Source: Incurvaria masculella (taxonomy: Eukaryota; Arthropoda; Insecta; Lepidoptera; Incurvariidae). From it: a stretch of 64,000 nucleotides of DNA. Under the pieces are notes generated by a model. The model ran no database searches. It saw only the letters and a program-made list of their open reading frames with translations, and was not told the DNA's origin. The position numbers were made by a program, and so were the translations under genes. This document shows positions 23,338-34,724 of this stretch, one piece after another; the stretch's first letter is position 1; each line of letters begins with the position of its first letter. The DNA lies in the NCBI GenBank assembly GCA_946894095.1, contig OX335655.1, positions 18,166,001 through 18,230,000 on the forward strand. The letters are read 5' to 3'.

Positions 23338-25676
23338 CTGCAACGCAAAAACGAATCGTTATAATTTGTCAGTGTTTAGCACAAGGGCAAAGCCGTGACC
23401 GTGTTTAGGAAAGACTCAATTTGTTTGAAAAGTTAGATTAGATTGCACGGACAACATTGGAAAATCTGGCATTGTGTTAGTACTGCAGGCCTATTCTTGG
23501 AATTCCGTAATCAGGAATCCTGAGTCTATAAAACAACTTTTATAGCGGTTTTCAAAGCGACTTTTTCGACTCTGTAGAATCTATGTGGTGGGAGGCAAAT
23601 GACTTGAACGCATTTTTAGAGCACATTCGCGCGCGGTGGCGATATCTCGACTGTGTGGCATACGACGTACGGCCGGAATCCCACACGATTATCTGCACAC
23701 TTTGGCCGCATGCCACTTATTCTTATTTGTCTCTCCAGTGATGAGAATAGATTGTATGCCCTCACCAAATGAGCACTTCCGCCATTAGAAGCACTGCAGC
23801 GGCTATCGTTTGCAGGACGGCCATCACAGGCTCGGTGCCGACCATCAACGCCGCCGATAGCGCCGCGTCTGCCGCGTCCGCGCACAGCTCCAGCGAAGCT
23901 ACCATAAGTGCGGGCACTGCGAGCCAGCGCGCCCCGCGCCGCCACCAAGCCTGCCGGGCGCATAGTCACATTAGGGGCTCTGTTCCGACCGGCAGTTCTC
24001 CTGCGTCCACACACAGCTCCAGCAAAGTAGTCGGTGAACTGCAAACTTTGCGGCACCAGGTGTAGAATCAAAGGAGCGGCGGCTGTGTGCCACCGCATTC
24101 GCGCACAGCTCCAGCGAAGCTACCAGAAGCGCGGGCACTACAAGCCAGCATGCCCCGCGCCGCCACCAAGCCTGCCGAGCGACATTAGGGGCTCAGCAGG
24201 CTTATTCCAGGAATTCTGTAATCAGGAATCAGGAATTCGAGGCACACTTTGAATCAGGAAGCGATTTTTTGGACGAACAGATTCCGGAGCGTAGTATTTT
24301 TTATTTGATCAAGATTTTCCGTCGAAGAAATTGCTTTGAAAACTGCTACAAAAGCGGTTTTATAGTCCCAGGATTCCTGATTACGGAACTCCAGGTATAG
24401 GCCTGCTGTTCCGACCAGCAGTGCTTCTGCGTCCGCACACAGCTCAAGAAAAGTAGTCGGCAGTACGTGAACTAGCGCGCTCTGCATCACCAGATGTAGA
24501 ATCAAAGGAGGGGGCTCGATTTCGAGCGGCGGCTGCGTGCCACTGCACCCGCGCACACCTCCAAGGAAGCTGTCTGCAGCGTATTTACTGGGAGCCATCG
24601 CTCTCTACGCTACCGCCCCCAGTACGCATACCTGGTGTAATGGTCTAGCTCTGGTCAAATTAGGGTCTAGGCTCCGACCGCAACGGCCACACGCAGCTTC
24701 AGATAATCAGCAGTCTGCCGGTTGTAGTCACAATTGGGGTTGGAGGCCACCTGTTCGCATTGTTTATCAGCTTTGAGTACAGGCTCCAGCAATACAGTTA
24801 AATATCGGGCAAACATTCAATAGCTGTTAAAATCGGTTTTTGGTTCCTAAAAATGACCTGCTCGTTTTGCTTTTTTGGATTAATGAAGTAAAATATCGAA
24901 GCTTCGCTTACCTTCGACATGACGGCAAAAAGGAGCAGGACAGACGAAACCGCGGTAACCAGTGCGCTCAGCTTGTTTGAGCCGAGCGCAAGTCGGATCA
25001 GAGGCTTCATTACCCTGAAAAACCACACAGTCGAAACTAGTTGATGCAGGTAGTTTTCAGACATCATTCTCTTTTGCTACAGTAAAGTTTGATCTGTTGT
25101 AGATACTTAATGAATGTGATAATACGGAGAATTAGGCATAGGCCTCCTTGCTTCCGTTTTGCAAGCAGGAGGTCATAATTTGTCTTGCTTCATTTATCGC
25201 TGGTGCAATTCACGGCTTCCAAGAACAGAGTCTTATCGAGATTCTAATGCTAATGTCGACCTAGTATTTGTGTTTTATTTCTGTCATCTAGATGTATAGA
25301 AACTACAACACCACTGATGTAGTACGTTCTGTCACGATTCTCAGGATTTAGCATTCGTGCTAAAACCAATTTATCAGCTTTAAATTTAGAAATAGCTGTC
25401 CACAAACTAAACCCTCAATAAATACCCGAATAAAGGTCAAAGCGAAAAGAAGCAGCGTTTTTCATTCGCAAATCATTCACACCTCCTGGCAGCGCCGACG
25501 ATATTGAGTTGGTTCTCTATCCCAAAATCCGGCTCTTCGTCATCGGGGGCGGTGGAGGTGAGCGCAATGGCCGACATCGATAGGCCGAGCAGCCCCACGA
25601 AGAGTGCACGTGCTCGGTAGCACAGCCCTTCCTCCTGCTCAGGGTAGGGTAGCTGAGGATAAGGTTTAGTGGTCAT
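23232..25676 (-). CDS. Gene span: four-transmembrane protein of about 195 aa (four coding exons)
   Basis: Exons 25483-25676, 24912-25014, 23766-23950 and 23232-23337 join in consistent phases (2, 0, 2). The product has four hydrophobic segments: ARALFVGLLGLSMSAIAL, SALVTAVSSVLLLFAVM, LAVPALMVASLEL and VMAVLQTIAAAVLLMAEVLI. An acidic loop TSTAPDDEEPDFG and an acidic C-terminal tail ending LFEEY complete it. This topology suggests a small insect tetraspan membrane protein, with both ends probably cytosolic (inference). I do not recognise the family. The first codon is uncertain: ATG 25676 is used, but 25712 is also in frame and an upstream exon is possible. A 57-bp minisatellite abuts exon 1, and copies of exon 3 lie in intron 2. 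Confidence 0.7.
23484..23585. mobile_element. Half of a foldback MITE
   Basis: GCAGGCCTATTCTTGGAATT, then CCGTAATCAGGAATCC and TATAAAAC, matches one arm of the element at 24198-24420. Confidence 0.6.
23766..23950 (-). CDS. Four-TM gene, exon 3
   Basis: Acceptor CCCGGCAG|GCT, donor ATTTG|GTGAGG. 61 codons from AWWRRGARWL to AEVLI with the third and fourth hydrophobic segments. It is GC-rich. Degraded duplicates lie in the intron at 23968-24585. Confidence 0.7.
23955..24600 (-). repeat. Degraded duplicates of four-TM exon 3 within its own intron
   Basis: Segment 24095-24180 repeats exon 3 and its acceptor nearly base for base (plus-strand GCGCACAGCTCCAGCGAAGC ... GCCGCCACCAAGCCTGCC). Further, more diverged pieces lie at 23968-24045, 24411-24510 and 24521-24580 (GTTCCGACCRGCAGT, GCACACAGCTC). 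None keeps a full open exon. A MITE (24198-24420) interrupts the series. Confidence 0.65.
24198..24420. mobile_element. Foldback MITE inside the exon-duplicate region
   Basis: Arms GCAGGCTTATTCCAGGAATT and, inverted, CAGGTATAGGCCTGC, each followed by a GGAATCAGGAAT-type segment. Same family as 23484-23585. Confidence 0.65.
24912..25014 (-). CDS. Four-TM gene, exon 2
   Basis: Acceptor GTTTTTCAG|G, donor AAG|GTAAGC. 34 codons containing the second hydrophobic segment after the basic KPLIRLALGSNK. Confidence 0.75.
25483..25676 (-). CDS. Four-TM gene, exon 1
   Basis: Encodes the N-terminus (MTTKPYPQLPYPEQEEGLCY) and the first hydrophobic segment. It ends at donor AGG AG|GTGTGA, in phase 2. Its first codons are homologous to the minisatellite unit upstream. 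Confidence 0.6.
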
Positions 25677-26320
25677 CGAAAATCGTGGAAAGTATTGTTG
25701 AGTAGAGTTCATGGGATCTGGATTAGGTGGTCATCGGAAAGTTTGGAAAGGATTGTTGAGTAGACTCGAGGGAATACGGATTAGTGGTGATTTGAAAGTG
25801 CGGAAAGGATTGTTGTGTAAAGTCAAGGGAGTAAAGATTAATGGTGTTTAGAAAGTGGGGAAAGTTTGCTTAGTAGAGTCGAGGGGACATAGATTAGTGG
25901 TCATTAGAAAGCAGGAATAGGATTTATGAGTAGAGTCCAGGGGATATGGATTGATGGTCATTAGAAAGCGAGAATAGGATTTATGAGTAGAGTCGAGGGG
26001 ATATGGATTAGTGGTCATTAGAAAGCGGGAACAGGATTTATGAGTAGAGTCGAGGGGATATGGATTAGTGGTCATTAGAAAGCGGAAATAGGATTTATGA
26101 GTATAGTCGAGGGGATTTGGATTAGTGGTCATTAGAAAGCGGGAATAGGATTTATGAGTAGAGTCGAGGGGATATGGATTAGTGGTCATTAGAAAGTGGG
26201 AATAGAATTTATGAGTTGAGTCGAGGGGATATGGATTAGTAGTCATTAGAAAGCGGGAATAGGATTTATAAGTAGAGTCGAGGAGATATGGATTAGCGGA
26301 AATTGAGACTGGGACAAACG
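25660..26320. repeat. 57-bp minisatellite next to four-TM exon 1
   Basis: About eleven head-to-tail units (plus-strand landmarks GATTAGTGGTCATTAGAAAG and GAGTAGAGTCGAGGGGATAT). Seven central units are nearly identical, with decay toward the exon. On the minus strand each unit is 19 codons (MTTNPYPLDSTHKSYSRFL), in the same frame as exon 1, whose first codons are a diverged unit (NSTQQYFPRFSMTTKPYPQ). Confidence 0.85.
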
Positions 26321-26329
26321 TGGTTTTGT

Positions 26330-27215
26330 GAAGAGAGAGGCTAGGTCTATCCTATTCCCAATTATGTGGTCACTGTGAGAATGTTGTGTGTGGTATTGTT
26401 GAGTAGGTGGTTCTGACTGGTCCACGAATACATATACATATTATGCCGACCAGCTAGGGTGCGCGCAGCCATTCCTCCTTATCAGGAAGAGTTTGATATC
26501 AGAGCTGAGGATGAGTGAGAGTACAGAAAGGATGGTCGAGTAGGTAGGTGGATCTAATGTATGCGGCTAAATTATATCTACCAGCTAGGTATGAACGGAA
26601 AATATCACATCTACTGTCAAGAAATTGGCGCATTCGGAATTTATAATGAATAAAAGTGTGATTTCGATTATTTAAGATGAACCTGTTCAGGTTTTGGATA
26701 ATTGCCAGTCAGTGCCTTTGCATGCGTTGCATAGTTGTTACCTTAGGTCAGTGTGAAGTTAACAAGAAAAAACTGCAAGCGTAAAAATGTAGGTACTTAC
26801 ACTTTTGAATGATTCGTTTTCATGTATCGCGTTTATAATGGTTTCGCTATCGGTTTCCATTGATAACTCTGATTTCTTTTGATATAGATTTCTGTTGTTC
26901 CCAAAGTTTCGAGTGAGTTACTATTGGAGGTTGGATGAATTGTATATTTCGGAAGAAGCACCTTTGATTTCTGTCAATGTTTGATGGATTCCATTTTGTT
27001 GAATCTGCGTCAGAAGTTTAAACTCGAATTTATGTGAAATCTTTTTGTGTTTGCATTTTTAAAAGGTTTGGACAGATGCCATTTTGTTTGATTGACAGAG
27101 CAAACAGGCAGGGTAATTTTCTTCTTTTGGTTTCTCGGTTTTGCAAAGAAGTTCTTGCTTGCATAGCTCAATTTCATGTCTATCGTGATCATTTAGATTT
27201 CCGTATCCAAAGAGT
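26330..27215. other. Intergenic, nothing recognised
   Basis: No exon or repeat family identified. Confidence 0.4.
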
Positions 27216-27217
27216 GC

Positions 27218-27417
27218 CAACGGAACTAAGCCTCCGCTGTCCGTCCGTCCGTCTGTCACAGGGCTGTATCTCTATCTATAGTTAGTTATATTTATATTGC
27301 CGCTATCTTGGATTAAAAGGCTCTTTTTCATCTAAGGCCGCTATAATAACAAATATTCAATCTTGTACTACCTATAACACGGAAACTTTCGTGTGCGAGT
27401 CAGACTCGCCGGTTTTT
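27218..27417 (+). mobile_element. (GTCC)n-bearing element, copy 2 (degraded)
   Basis: GGAACTAAGCCTCCGCTGTC, a short GTCC tract, and CACAGGGCTGTATCTC through CGAGTCAGACTCGCCGGTTTTT. Internal deletions. Confidence 0.65.
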
Positions 27418-28017
27418 GTAATGTGTCATGCCATTATAGTAAGTATGTATCAGACATATAACTAGCTGCACCAACCTCATTGTTTATGTTCAAGTATGTA
27501 TGTAGGTAATGTGTAAATGTGAACAATGTGTTTACCTACTTAATCTGTGATAAATACCAATAGAAAAACAATGATATTTTTTAACATAGGTTTTTAATTT
27601 CATTGAAAATGTCTTAAAAGGGCTAGCTTTCAATTAGCTCATGTTGAAAGCTTACTTATTTTCATTGCTTCATGCTAGCGTTGAAACAAACTGGACAATC
27701 ATATAATATATAAAAAAAAACACAAATAAATTAGGTTGTTGTTACTTTGCATATAAGCTCAAAGCTCCTAGCCTATTAATAATAATATTTTTAACAAATT
27801 TACATTTTGAATGTACCTACATGCACAGATACGCCCAACGCCGCCCATGGGTTTTAGATTTTTTTCAGATGCTGCGAAAACCATGTGACTTGATTTCACA
27901 AATTATGTTTGATTGAAGGACCCCTTTACGGAAAGGATCCTTTTAGATAACATTATGTGCGCAGTAGGACATACTAGTGCGTAGGTTCTAATGCGCTTTC
28001 CGAGCCCCTATAGTCGG

Positions 28018-28262
28018 ACACCTAAATTGGCTTTTACGGTACTTCGAAGATACGTAAAAACGACAAACCCCATGCAAGTTTTACTTCTTATTCTGTGGTT
28101 TTACTTCGTCAACCTGCCAAAACCAAACTCTGACTACGAAATTTGTATGGACACGCGTCGGCGTAATCGGCAACGTCAACGTATTGACGGCGACGATGAG
28201 TAAGCTGTCAAATCGAACCCAGATTCGTTAATGTTAATTCGCTTAGCGCCCATTGCGCGCGA
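28018..28262 (-). mobile_element. Truncated copy of the 15710-16053 MITE family
   Basis: CACCTAAATTGGCTTTTACG at one end. Internal GTAAGCTGTCAAATCGAACC and CGCTTAGCGCCCATTGCGCG are the complement of the segment at 15795-15860. The 28200 end is truncated and abuts a LINE end. Bases 27418-28017 before it show nothing recognisable. Confidence 0.65.
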
Positions 28263-28269
28263 TCCATTA

Positions 28270-28835
28270 TTAACCTCATTAGTAACATCCATTTATTTCA
28301 AAAGAAATTGAAAGAATACCTTGTAAATAAGCCATATTATAAACTAGACGAGTTTTTCGAAAATAAGGATTTTAGCTTTGACAAATAGGCATATTAAGTT
28401 TTAACATTACATTTTTTTTTCTATTGTTGACTGAAAAAAAAAAAATTTTTTTTTAATGTAATGATTTTATTTTAAATTATAATATGTTACCACTGTTTTA
28501 TTTAATGTAATGAATGATTGTAATTTTATGAATATTTTACGTAGCGGAATTTTAATTAAGGGTACTAATTTTATTTATATTTTTTAAATCTTTGCTTTTA
28601 ATGTTGAATTTTTTTTTATTTCGAATGTTATTTATTTTGTAATTTTATTTCTAACTTTGTTTTATCTTTGATTTGTATTTTTCAAACTTTTGTTAATTTC
28701 ATGTGCTCAAAATTTTCTGTTTGAAAATTTTATTTCTTTGTTGAAATACTTAAATTATTTATTTATCTTAAATACTATTTACTATGCTGTATGGCCAAAA
28801 AAGTAAATAAAGGATTTGATTGATTTGATTTGATC
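28270..28835 (+). mobile_element. 5'-truncated LINE (RT C-terminus and 3' UTR)
   Basis: One frame reads FQKKLKEYLVNKPYYKLDEF and on to a stop at about 28388, typical of the end of a LINE RT ORF. A long AT-rich 3' UTR and a TGATTTGATTTGAT tail (28815-28835) follow. Confidence 0.65.
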
Positions 28836-28989
28836 CTCAATTCTTTATTCATTTGAAAACTACAGTCGATTGGTTTGGCGTCACGCCCATTTTGTTCACA
28901 AGTCGAACTAGGGGCTTGGAAAGCGAGAAGTTTACACATTATTTGGCATCAAGGTACGTTAGAGCGGGGATAGAGGCATACCCACTTTT

Positions 28990-29905
28990 CAGCCTCGGTA
29001 GCCCAGTGGAGCGAGCGAGCGAGCGGTTCGATAAGTTGGGTGAAGCAACTCTGAGCGTAGTTGGATTCTAGATGGGTGACCGTTTCCGACCTTTGATGGT
29101 GACCGTGGATCGGATTCCACGTAAAACTGTAGGTTCTGTTCCCGGCTTACTAGGTTACAGGGTTGGTCCCGCCCGGTTTGGTACCATCGCATTTAGTTAA
29201 TGACGGCCGAGGCGTCAATGAATATTGCGTTGTTTTTCATCCAGTTCACTGTAGTCGAACAATATAAGGGAGTTTCTGTCATGACACCTAGTTACCATGT
29301 GGTGTGTTAGGCCATGTTAAGGTGGCCCAACCCGCTCATTTCCCCATACAAAAGGGGAAAGAAGATCACGCCTATATTTCTTGTCAGAGATCCAAAATTT
29401 TGCTCAATATAGCTTTATTTGATTGAACTAGATGTCTGATGACCATTGGCATTGTAAAATTGTGTTTGGTTTCCAAATTATAACGTCCGAAAGTTCGGAT
29501 TTTTCGCGCGTTTTATACAATAACTTTGGAGTTGGATTACGCAATGATAAGTAAGAACATCTTAAAAAGATTAGTCATCAGACATAGCTTATTTAATCAA
29601 GATTTATAATCGATTTGGTTTTTGTTAGATTTTTGACTACAGCGGTCGTGGTTTACTTTTAGCTATAAGTCGTTTTGAAATTAAAATTTTCGTAAATCTT
29701 ACCAAATCATACACTATGCACATTGTCTTTTTTGTGGACAGGTTGCATCTTGCTCATAACGGAGCCTGTCTTATTCTTAGAAACAGAGAAGGTCCCAGAG
29801 CGCAACAGCACGGTTTTGTACCGTGCCCGCAAATGAGTTGAGGCCGCCGGGTTGGGCCACCTTAAGCTAATATTATGGTGTAGCATTAGCAATCCATGTC
29901 TTGTT
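28990..29905 (+). mobile_element. SINE with mixed tRNA-like/5S-like head, split by a MITE
   Basis: Head CTCGGTAGCCCAGTGG (A-box-like), then AAGCAACTCTGAGCGTAG, TAGATGGGTGACCG (5S-like) and GGATCGGATTCCACGTAAAA. The body runs to 29316, and the last about 40 bases resume at 29866 (GCTAATATTATGGTG) after the TTAA element. Confidence 0.7.
29317..29865. mobile_element. TTAA-flanked MITE (GGTGGCCC family), copy a
   Basis: TTAA, then GGTGGCCCAACCCG at the left; CGGGTTGGGCCACC and TTAA at the right. Inner inverted segments include CATTTCCCCATAC. TTAA duplication is characteristic of piggyBac-type insertion (family knowledge). No transposase. Confidence 0.8.
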
Positions 29906-30246
29906 CTAAAATAAAAATATTTTAGTAAAGATAGATACAAAACACACACCCCAACTTTATACTCATATATTTATTTATAAATTATATTATGCAAATTAAC
30001 ATTAAAAACTGGTCACATGCAATAATAAAAATAACAGCCGCTATATTTTTAGCAAGTATACAACACAATTTTAGTTACAATTTAGCTATTTTCACTATTT
30101 TTAGAATCTTTACAAGGTAAAATACATACAAAGGCATAATAAGGCACAAACTGTTGGACATTTTCATGATCCTAATACCATTTCAGTCAAAGAAGGAAAA
30201 TATAACACATTACACCTATTCAATTACTCATGCAAAAGGGGACGCA

Positions 30247-30432
30247 TCATAAAGTCCAAAAAGCACAAAGTCCAAAACCCATACCGTCCAAAATACTTAC
30301 GAATATGGATATTTCTAATTGGGTTAGGTTAGGTTAGGTTAGGTTGGATTATATGCATTTAATAAAACACACGAAAAATAGATACTTTTGGACGTTCTGG
30401 GTTTTGGAACTTATGCTTTTTGGACTTTATGA
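30247..30432. mobile_element. Foldback element with an internal (TTAGG)n tract
   Basis: Arms CATAAAGTCCAAAAAGCA and TGCTTTTTGGACTTTATG, each followed inward by a CAAAACCCA/TGGGTTTTG segment. The spacer contains GGGTTAGGTTAGGTTAGGTT (30320-30345). Confidence 0.8.
30321..30346. repeat. Short interstitial telomere-type (TTAGG)n tract
   Basis: Five consecutive TTAGG-type pentamers, the insect telomeric repeat unit, inside a foldback element. Confidence 0.8.
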
Positions 30433-30617
30433 AGGCGACCCATGCAAAACATACAATTGAAAATGTTGATATGAAATGGGGTCTATCTTATAAGACACCT
30501 GTCTTATAACATTACAAGCATAACTCTTTCATGTTTCTTATTCTGTTGTCTGAGGCAGCGAGGATGGAAGGACTGGAGTAGCAACCGAAACCCGTTTGTA
30601 TGAGAGCTGCGTACCCT

Positions 30618-31861
30618 TTAAGGTGGCCCTTCCCGGCGGGACCAACTCATTCGCGGGCAAAATTTTAATTACATAATTACTTTTAGCTAAAAGTAATCAC
30701 AATGTGCGCAAAAATCTAACAAAAACCAAATTAATCACAAATCTTCATGAAACAAGCCAGGTCTGATGACAAATCTTTTTGAAATGTTTTCATTTTATTG
30801 TTGAGTAATCCACCTCCAAAATTATTGTACAAAACGCGGCAAAAATTCGAATTTACGGACCTCATAACAAACAAACCAAACACTATTTTACAATGCCAAT
30901 GGTCATCATACACAAGGGCGTCGCCAGCCGATGGCGCAGGGGGGGGGGGGGCAAGTTGACTTTACCTACTACAATTCATACTTTTCTCATTCTCATTGTA
31001 GACTAGGAGGTCGCGACAAAAATGGTAACGATAACGTAAATGGCTGAAACCGGGTTCACGGGATAAAGTACAACCCTCTGACGCTAAATGTGTCAGTCTG
31101 CCTGTTCCAAGTGGTTGCGTTACGTAGATAAGTCGCCTGAAAAAGTAGTTATGGTGACAAAAAATACATATGATAAGGTAAATGAATGCAAATGACGAAG
31201 CATGAAAGTATCAATACATACTTGCTTAGCAATACAAAAACTGAACAAATCTTTCGTTGCATTTAGTAGTTATAGGCGATTTAGGTTACAGATATAACTT
31301 TAGGTATATTTAAGTATTTAATTAAGTAACCGTCTGGTTATTGTTGTATAATTAATAAGTATCAATGTTTCCAGATAATCAGTATATTTATCAGCCGGTA
31401 CATACCAGCATCTATTTTATATAGCCAATCTAGAAAACGCAACCACTTGGGACGGGCAGACCGACATATTTAGCATCAGAGGGTTGGTCTCTAACATGAG
31501 AACCCAGATTCAGCCATTTACCTTATCGTGACCAAAAATGTCGTGACCTCCCGGAATATTGGTGAATTCATTCGAGTTTCGACAGACGGGAATGATTGTT
31601 CAAGGCTTGAACTTCAAGCAAATCAACTCAAAGACTTAGGACTTTGGTTGCATTCTATTTGGCACCTTTTTTAGAATCTCTAGGGGGGGGGGGGGCAGCT
31701 GCCCCTCCCTGCACCCCCTTGGCGACACCCTTGATCATACATCTAGTTCGATCAAATAAAGCTGTGTGGTTGAACTATAATCTTGGATCTTTGACAGTAA
31801 ATATGCGCATGCTCTTCTTTTCACGTATGTATGGAGAGTTGAGCGGGAAGGCCCACCTTAA
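30618..31861. mobile_element. TTAA-flanked MITE (GGTGGCCC family), copy b, with nested insertion
   Basis: TTAAGGTGGCCCTTCCCG at the left, GCGGGAAGGCCCACCTTAA at the right. Interrupted at 30913-31733 by another element. Confidence 0.8.
30913..31733. mobile_element. Nested non-autonomous hAT-like element
   Basis: Terminal inverted repeat CAAGGGYGTCGCCA at both ends, flanked by the 8-bp duplication ATCATACA (30905-30912 and 31734-31741). An 8-bp duplication and a CA(A)GGG terminus fit the hAT superfamily. The interior is a second large inverted repeat (AAGTGGTTGCGTT near 31108, AACGCAACCACTT near 31436), with poly-G runs just inside each end. Confidence 0.8.
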
Positions 31862-32093
31862 CATACAAAACTTGCAGCCCCGGCGAGTGACTTCGGTTAC
31901 GAATTCGGTTACGACCGATTTTATCGAGCTCCAACGACACCTAAGAACACGTAAGAACTGCACAGGACGCTATTTAGTGAAACGACCATTCGATGTTGCG
32001 CGTCCCGAATTAGTAATCGAACTAACTGCAGTTAGACGTGGACTAACTCGTGGCATAGACTTTCCTTTGGGTAAGGAAACCTAATAAATGTAT

Positions 32094-32393
32094 TTTTAGG
32101 GTTCCGTACCCAAAGGGTGAAAACGGAACCCTATTACTAAGCCTCCGCTGTCCGTCCGTCCGTCCGTCTGTCCGTCTGTCACAGGGCCGTATCTCAGTAA
32201 CCGTAACAGGTAGACAACTGAAATTTTCACAGAGTGCGTATTTATTTTGCCGCTACAACAACAAATAGGTAAGATTAAAAAATAATTAAAATTAAAGGGG
32301 GCTCCCAAACAAAAAACGTGTTTTTTTTGTTTTTTTTTATGATGATACGGAACCCTTCGTGTGCGAGTCCGACTCGCACTTGGCCGGTTTTTA
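32094..32393 (+). mobile_element. (GTCC)n-bearing element, copy 3
   Basis: Complete copy: TAGGGTTCCGTACCCAAAGG, GTCCGTCC tract, core, and CGAGTCCGACTCGCACTTGG then CCGGTTTTT. Confidence 0.8.
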
Positions 32394-33880
32394 TTTACAA
32401 TGACATTGCTTAATTAATAGTTAAAATTGTAACGTTTTCATCACACCTACCTAGGCCAAATTGGAATTAAGCTTAGTTGAATGGCGGTTCGGACCAGCGA
32501 AAATAAGCAGTTTTTGACGAGTTTTGTACGTTGCCATGACGTTAGCTATCTATACGTTCCTCTTTAATCTACGCTCGGGACGACGCTGCCGCCATCCGAA
32601 TGAGTTTAGATCGCTCTCCCATGCTTCCGTGCTCGCTGGTCTCGGGACTCGTGCACACTTTGTTTAGTCAAGTAGCGAGGTGAGTTGCCGCTTCCCACTT
32701 GCTGGATCACTGTCCTCGTGTAGACAGGGGCTCGACACTTTGCATGGGGAAAATGTTTTTAGGTCTAGTCTGTTTTAAAAATGTCACAGATTTTATAGAA
32801 CTATATTAATACTGAAAATCTTGATTTGGTTCCAAACATAGGGTAGGTAACATTGGTTCCAAGCGTTTCATACAAGCTTAAAGAGACTACTAACTTAAAA
32901 TACTCCAAAATAGGAAAGGTGAGACAAACATTTTGAGGATTTTTTCCTAATATCCTATTTCTTAAAATGTGTTTCCTAATCTTATTTGCAATCGTAAGCG
33001 TTTCTTTTGAGTAGGAAATTCTCAGCAAGTGAGGACAGGAACTATATTATGGACCATTATTTAAAAGTCCTGCTTCTAATTATTTTTATTGCACACATCA
33101 GTGGAAAATTATCCTCAGATGTCTCAACCTAGCCGCTAAGAACTGGCAACATCGATTTAAATAAGGTGACCCAGAATCTAGTCACAAAATTTTGCTTAAT
33201 AATAATAATTTGTAGGTTATTAATGCAACTTTGTGTATTTCATACAAATATTTAGCCGATAGCTAATTCTACTGTTTGAGAATGTGTACAATACTTCTAC
33301 TGCAATGCAAATGTGTGTATAAAAAATATGTTCTTCTAAAATTCTTTATTCTAACCTTCAATGAAATATTCATATTGATATGTTTAGATTTGTTACAGCT
33401 CAATATTTGATCAACAAACATAAAACTGATAAAATAAATTAATACTAATACCATTTCCTAAAATTATCAATACTCTTCACTGTGTACAGCATCAACAATC
33501 AATGTATTAAAAATTTGAATTAAATAATAAATATCACCCATTAAAATCAGTCAATCAGTTTCTTAACCCATCACTTCTAAAGAAAGATGCATCGGGATAG
33601 TATTGAAGAGGTATATTTGTAAGCGAGTTAAAATGCCCACCATAAAAGGGAGATACAGGAAGGCAAATGTTAAAAAGTATAGTACGTATGGATGATTGTG
33701 TTGCAGTTGTTTGTCAATTCAGCTGCATTGCAAAACGGCTCAGCCGTTTCGTAAAAACCGGCTATTAGAAAACAATCCGACGACAGACATGTTATCGAGT
33801 GAAACTTTATAAATTTGCCAGATTCCGTGTCGATTCTACAAATGCGTGCTTTTTCTTTCGATTGTCACAAAAATTGCGAA
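32394..33880. other. Intergenic, 3' flank of the DUF4781-like gene
   Basis: No exon recognised. A minus-strand AATAAA lies at about 33343, some 530 bases past the stop, and may serve as poly(A) signal. 32560-32720 is GC-richer without any identifiable feature. Confidence 0.35.
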
Positions 33881-34724
33881 CTACGCGTATCGGATTCCGT
33901 TGCACGCGACGCATTCGATCACCTTCTTATTGGGGTATTGCATGCGCCTCTGGCCCAACTGTTCGTCAATACTATCGATGTATCTCGCCTTCAGAATCAG
34001 CAGTGTCTCCTTTTTGATGTGCCCATCCTGAAAGAATTCCTTCAGTACGATCATGATGCCGTTGTCGGTGCGCGCGCACGGCTCGCCCATTGGCCGCTGG
34101 TGCTTCATGAACTCGAACACGAACTCCACGACTTGCACGAGCAGGTCCTTGTCCGGATGCAGGAGCCGCAGTTTGGCGATCTCCGCGGGCACGAACGTGG
34201 CGAGCAGGTTTAGGGCGACCGTCATGAGAGCGCTGTGCAACTCCGCGGAGAGGTTGTGCAGCAGATCGGTGACTTCTTCGGCCCCCATCGAGCTGACCCG
34301 GAAGAGGAACGCCCCGATGCGGAGGACCTCACCCGGTCTGATGTTGACGAAGGAAGACTTCCTCTCCGCTTCTTCCTCGGCGGTGTAGCGGCCGAGCGTG
34401 TTAGGCGAGTACAGGCGCGTCGGGGCGTTGCTCGCCGTGAGCTCGGCGGGGCCGATCTTCGTGAAGATCTCCGTCCTGCCATCCTTACCCAGGCCGACGA
34501 GATCGCCCGGGTTGAACTTGTGCTGCGCGTTCAGGTTGACGCGGCCGTCCGACGTCATCGATATGCGGAGCTTGTTCGCGTTCACCTCCTTGTTGAGACG
34601 GAGGACGTCGGCGAAGTATTGGTCCTTGTTGGCGATGTTCTTGATGCCCTGGATGACCTCGGTGTTTCCGGCCATGGCGCCGCCGAGACGGCGCGTCTCC
34701 GCGCTCACCTTGTCGAATATTTTC
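33881..34724 (-). CDS. DUF4781-like gene, terminal exon 9
   Basis: Acceptor GTGTCTTTCAG|G at 34725. It encodes 280 residues from KIFDKVSAETRRL to CVACNGIRYA and the stop. GC-rich relative to the introns. The open frame extends upstream to 34801 through intron and MITE sequence, but that part is not exon. Confidence 0.8.

Noticed and set aside
25848..26246. 132-codon ORF of repeated MTTNPYPLDSTHKSYSRFL as a gene
   Set aside because: A 57-bp minisatellite keeps any stop-free frame open. No splice or codon evidence for expression.
30321..30346. Chromosome end
   Set aside because: Only about five TTAGG units, enclosed in a foldback element with unique sequence on both sides.
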